A stretch of 7,675 nucleotides of DNA from Bacteroidales bacterium. Its GTDB lineage: Bacteria; Bacteroidota; Bacteroidia; Bacteroidales; Muribaculaceae. The notes under the pieces were generated by a model. The model was not told the DNA's origin, did no database searches, and saw only the letters and a program-made list of their open reading frames with translations. Shown here piece after piece: positions 7,400-7,675 of the stretch. The position numbers and the translations under genes were made by a program. Location: the NCBI GenBank assembly GCA_900767075.1, contig CAAFXX010000086.1, positions 1 to 7,675 on the forward strand, written 5' to 3'. Position 1 is the first letter of the stretch; each line of letters starts with the position of its first letter.

Positions 7400-7654
7400 G
7401 CATTTATAGTTGACACGCGAAACAGAGGCACATTTGACTCGGAGGGACCGGTCTTCGGCATACGGCACGATATATTTGTTGGAAAAATCTTTACAGAGGT
7501 GGTACATCGCAAAAATAAAGCTATGTACGGCACGGCTGACGGATCATCATATGGCTGAATACACTAATATTTTATGTTTTATCGATGAAATATACAAAAA
7601 AATTGATTGTCATCCCGACAACCAATCTTTGCGTTAACCTTAAAATCTAATACC
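7400..7654. other. Intergenic leader with no convincing gene
   Basis: This AT-rich stretch separates the operon terminator from the next gene. Two short overlapping open frames of 60 and 75 codons resemble no known protein and have no start context, so they are not called. TATATTTG at 7471-7478 matches the Bacteroidota -7 consensus TAnnTTTG exactly, but no TTTG lies at the right distance upstream, so it is only a weak promoter candidate. If used, it would give a leader of about 170 nt. A 9-bp inverted repeat with one mismatch (TTGATTGTC at 7603-7611, GACAACCAA at 7617-7625) lies 30 nt before the next start codon. No tRNA or known riboswitch is recognised. Confidence 0.5.
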
Positions 7655-7675
7655 ATGAAAAACTCGAATGCAAAA
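7655..7675 (+). CDS. Start of an unidentified downstream gene (3' partial)
   Basis: Only seven codons are visible (MKNSNAK). They follow an AT-rich stretch ending in CTAATACC that suits a Bacteroidota start site. The Lys- and Asn-rich beginning could be the head of a signal peptide, as in exported outer-membrane proteins, but no hydrophobic core is visible and the product cannot be named. The preceding terminator and long leader suggest a separate transcription unit. Confidence 0.45.

Noticed and set aside
7376..7637. Two short overlapping + strand frames (7376-7558 and 7410-7637)
   Set aside because: The first begins inside the terminator hairpin; neither has homology-like motifs, a hydrophobic segment or a plausible initiation region.
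1..7675. Mobile elements, CRISPR arrays, tRNA or rRNA genes
   Set aside because: No transposase or integrase frames, regularly spaced repeats, attachment-site repeats or recognisable RNA gene sequences were seen.

Overview
The window looks like a chromosomal segment from a member of the Bacteroidota, most likely order Bacteroidales. The first gene has the hybrid two-component system (HTCS) layout typical of that phylum: a periplasmic propeller, a Y_Y_Y domain, one membrane helix, a HisKA region, a receiver and an AraC-type helix-turn-helix in one chain. Start codons lack clear Shine-Dalgarno sequences, and a Bacteroides-type -33/-7 promoter can be proposed. The moderate GC content and protein style would fit Muribaculaceae, but that is a guess that cannot be tested here.

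Layout, all on the + strand. At 2-2695 is an HTCS-like regulator whose 5' end lies outside the window. At 2696-2793 is a short AT-rich gap with a candidate promoter and a perfect 12-bp palindrome. At 2794-4206 is uxaC (uronate isomerase). At 4207-4301 is a gap with an 18-bp hairpin. At 4302-5807 is an ExuT-type hexuronate transporter. At 5808-5834 is a very short gap with an exact 11-bp tandem repeat. At 5835-7331 is uxaA (altronate dehydratase). At 7361-7399 is a strong terminator hairpin. About 320 nt then hold no convincing gene before a new CDS begins at 7655 and runs off the window.

The three metabolic genes form a hexuronate catabolic operon. ExuT imports galacturonate or glucuronate. 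UxaC converts galacturonate to tagaturonate and glucuronate to fructuronate. UxaA dehydrates D-altronate to 2-keto-3-deoxygluconate (KDG). The reductase between them (UxaB, tagaturonate to altronate) and the KDG kinase and aldolase are not in this window. The operon ends at the terminator after uxaA, so those genes must be elsewhere or upstream.

The most unusual item is the regulator. It keeps the sensor, membrane helix, phospho-acceptor His helix, an intact-looking receiver and the AraC output domain, but the whole ATP-binding catalytic domain (HATPase_c) is missing. Only about 90 residues separate the H-box His from the receiver. The acidic residue that normally follows that His is Arg. It therefore looks like an HTCS that cannot autophosphorylate by the usual route, sitting directly upstream of the uronate operon it may control.
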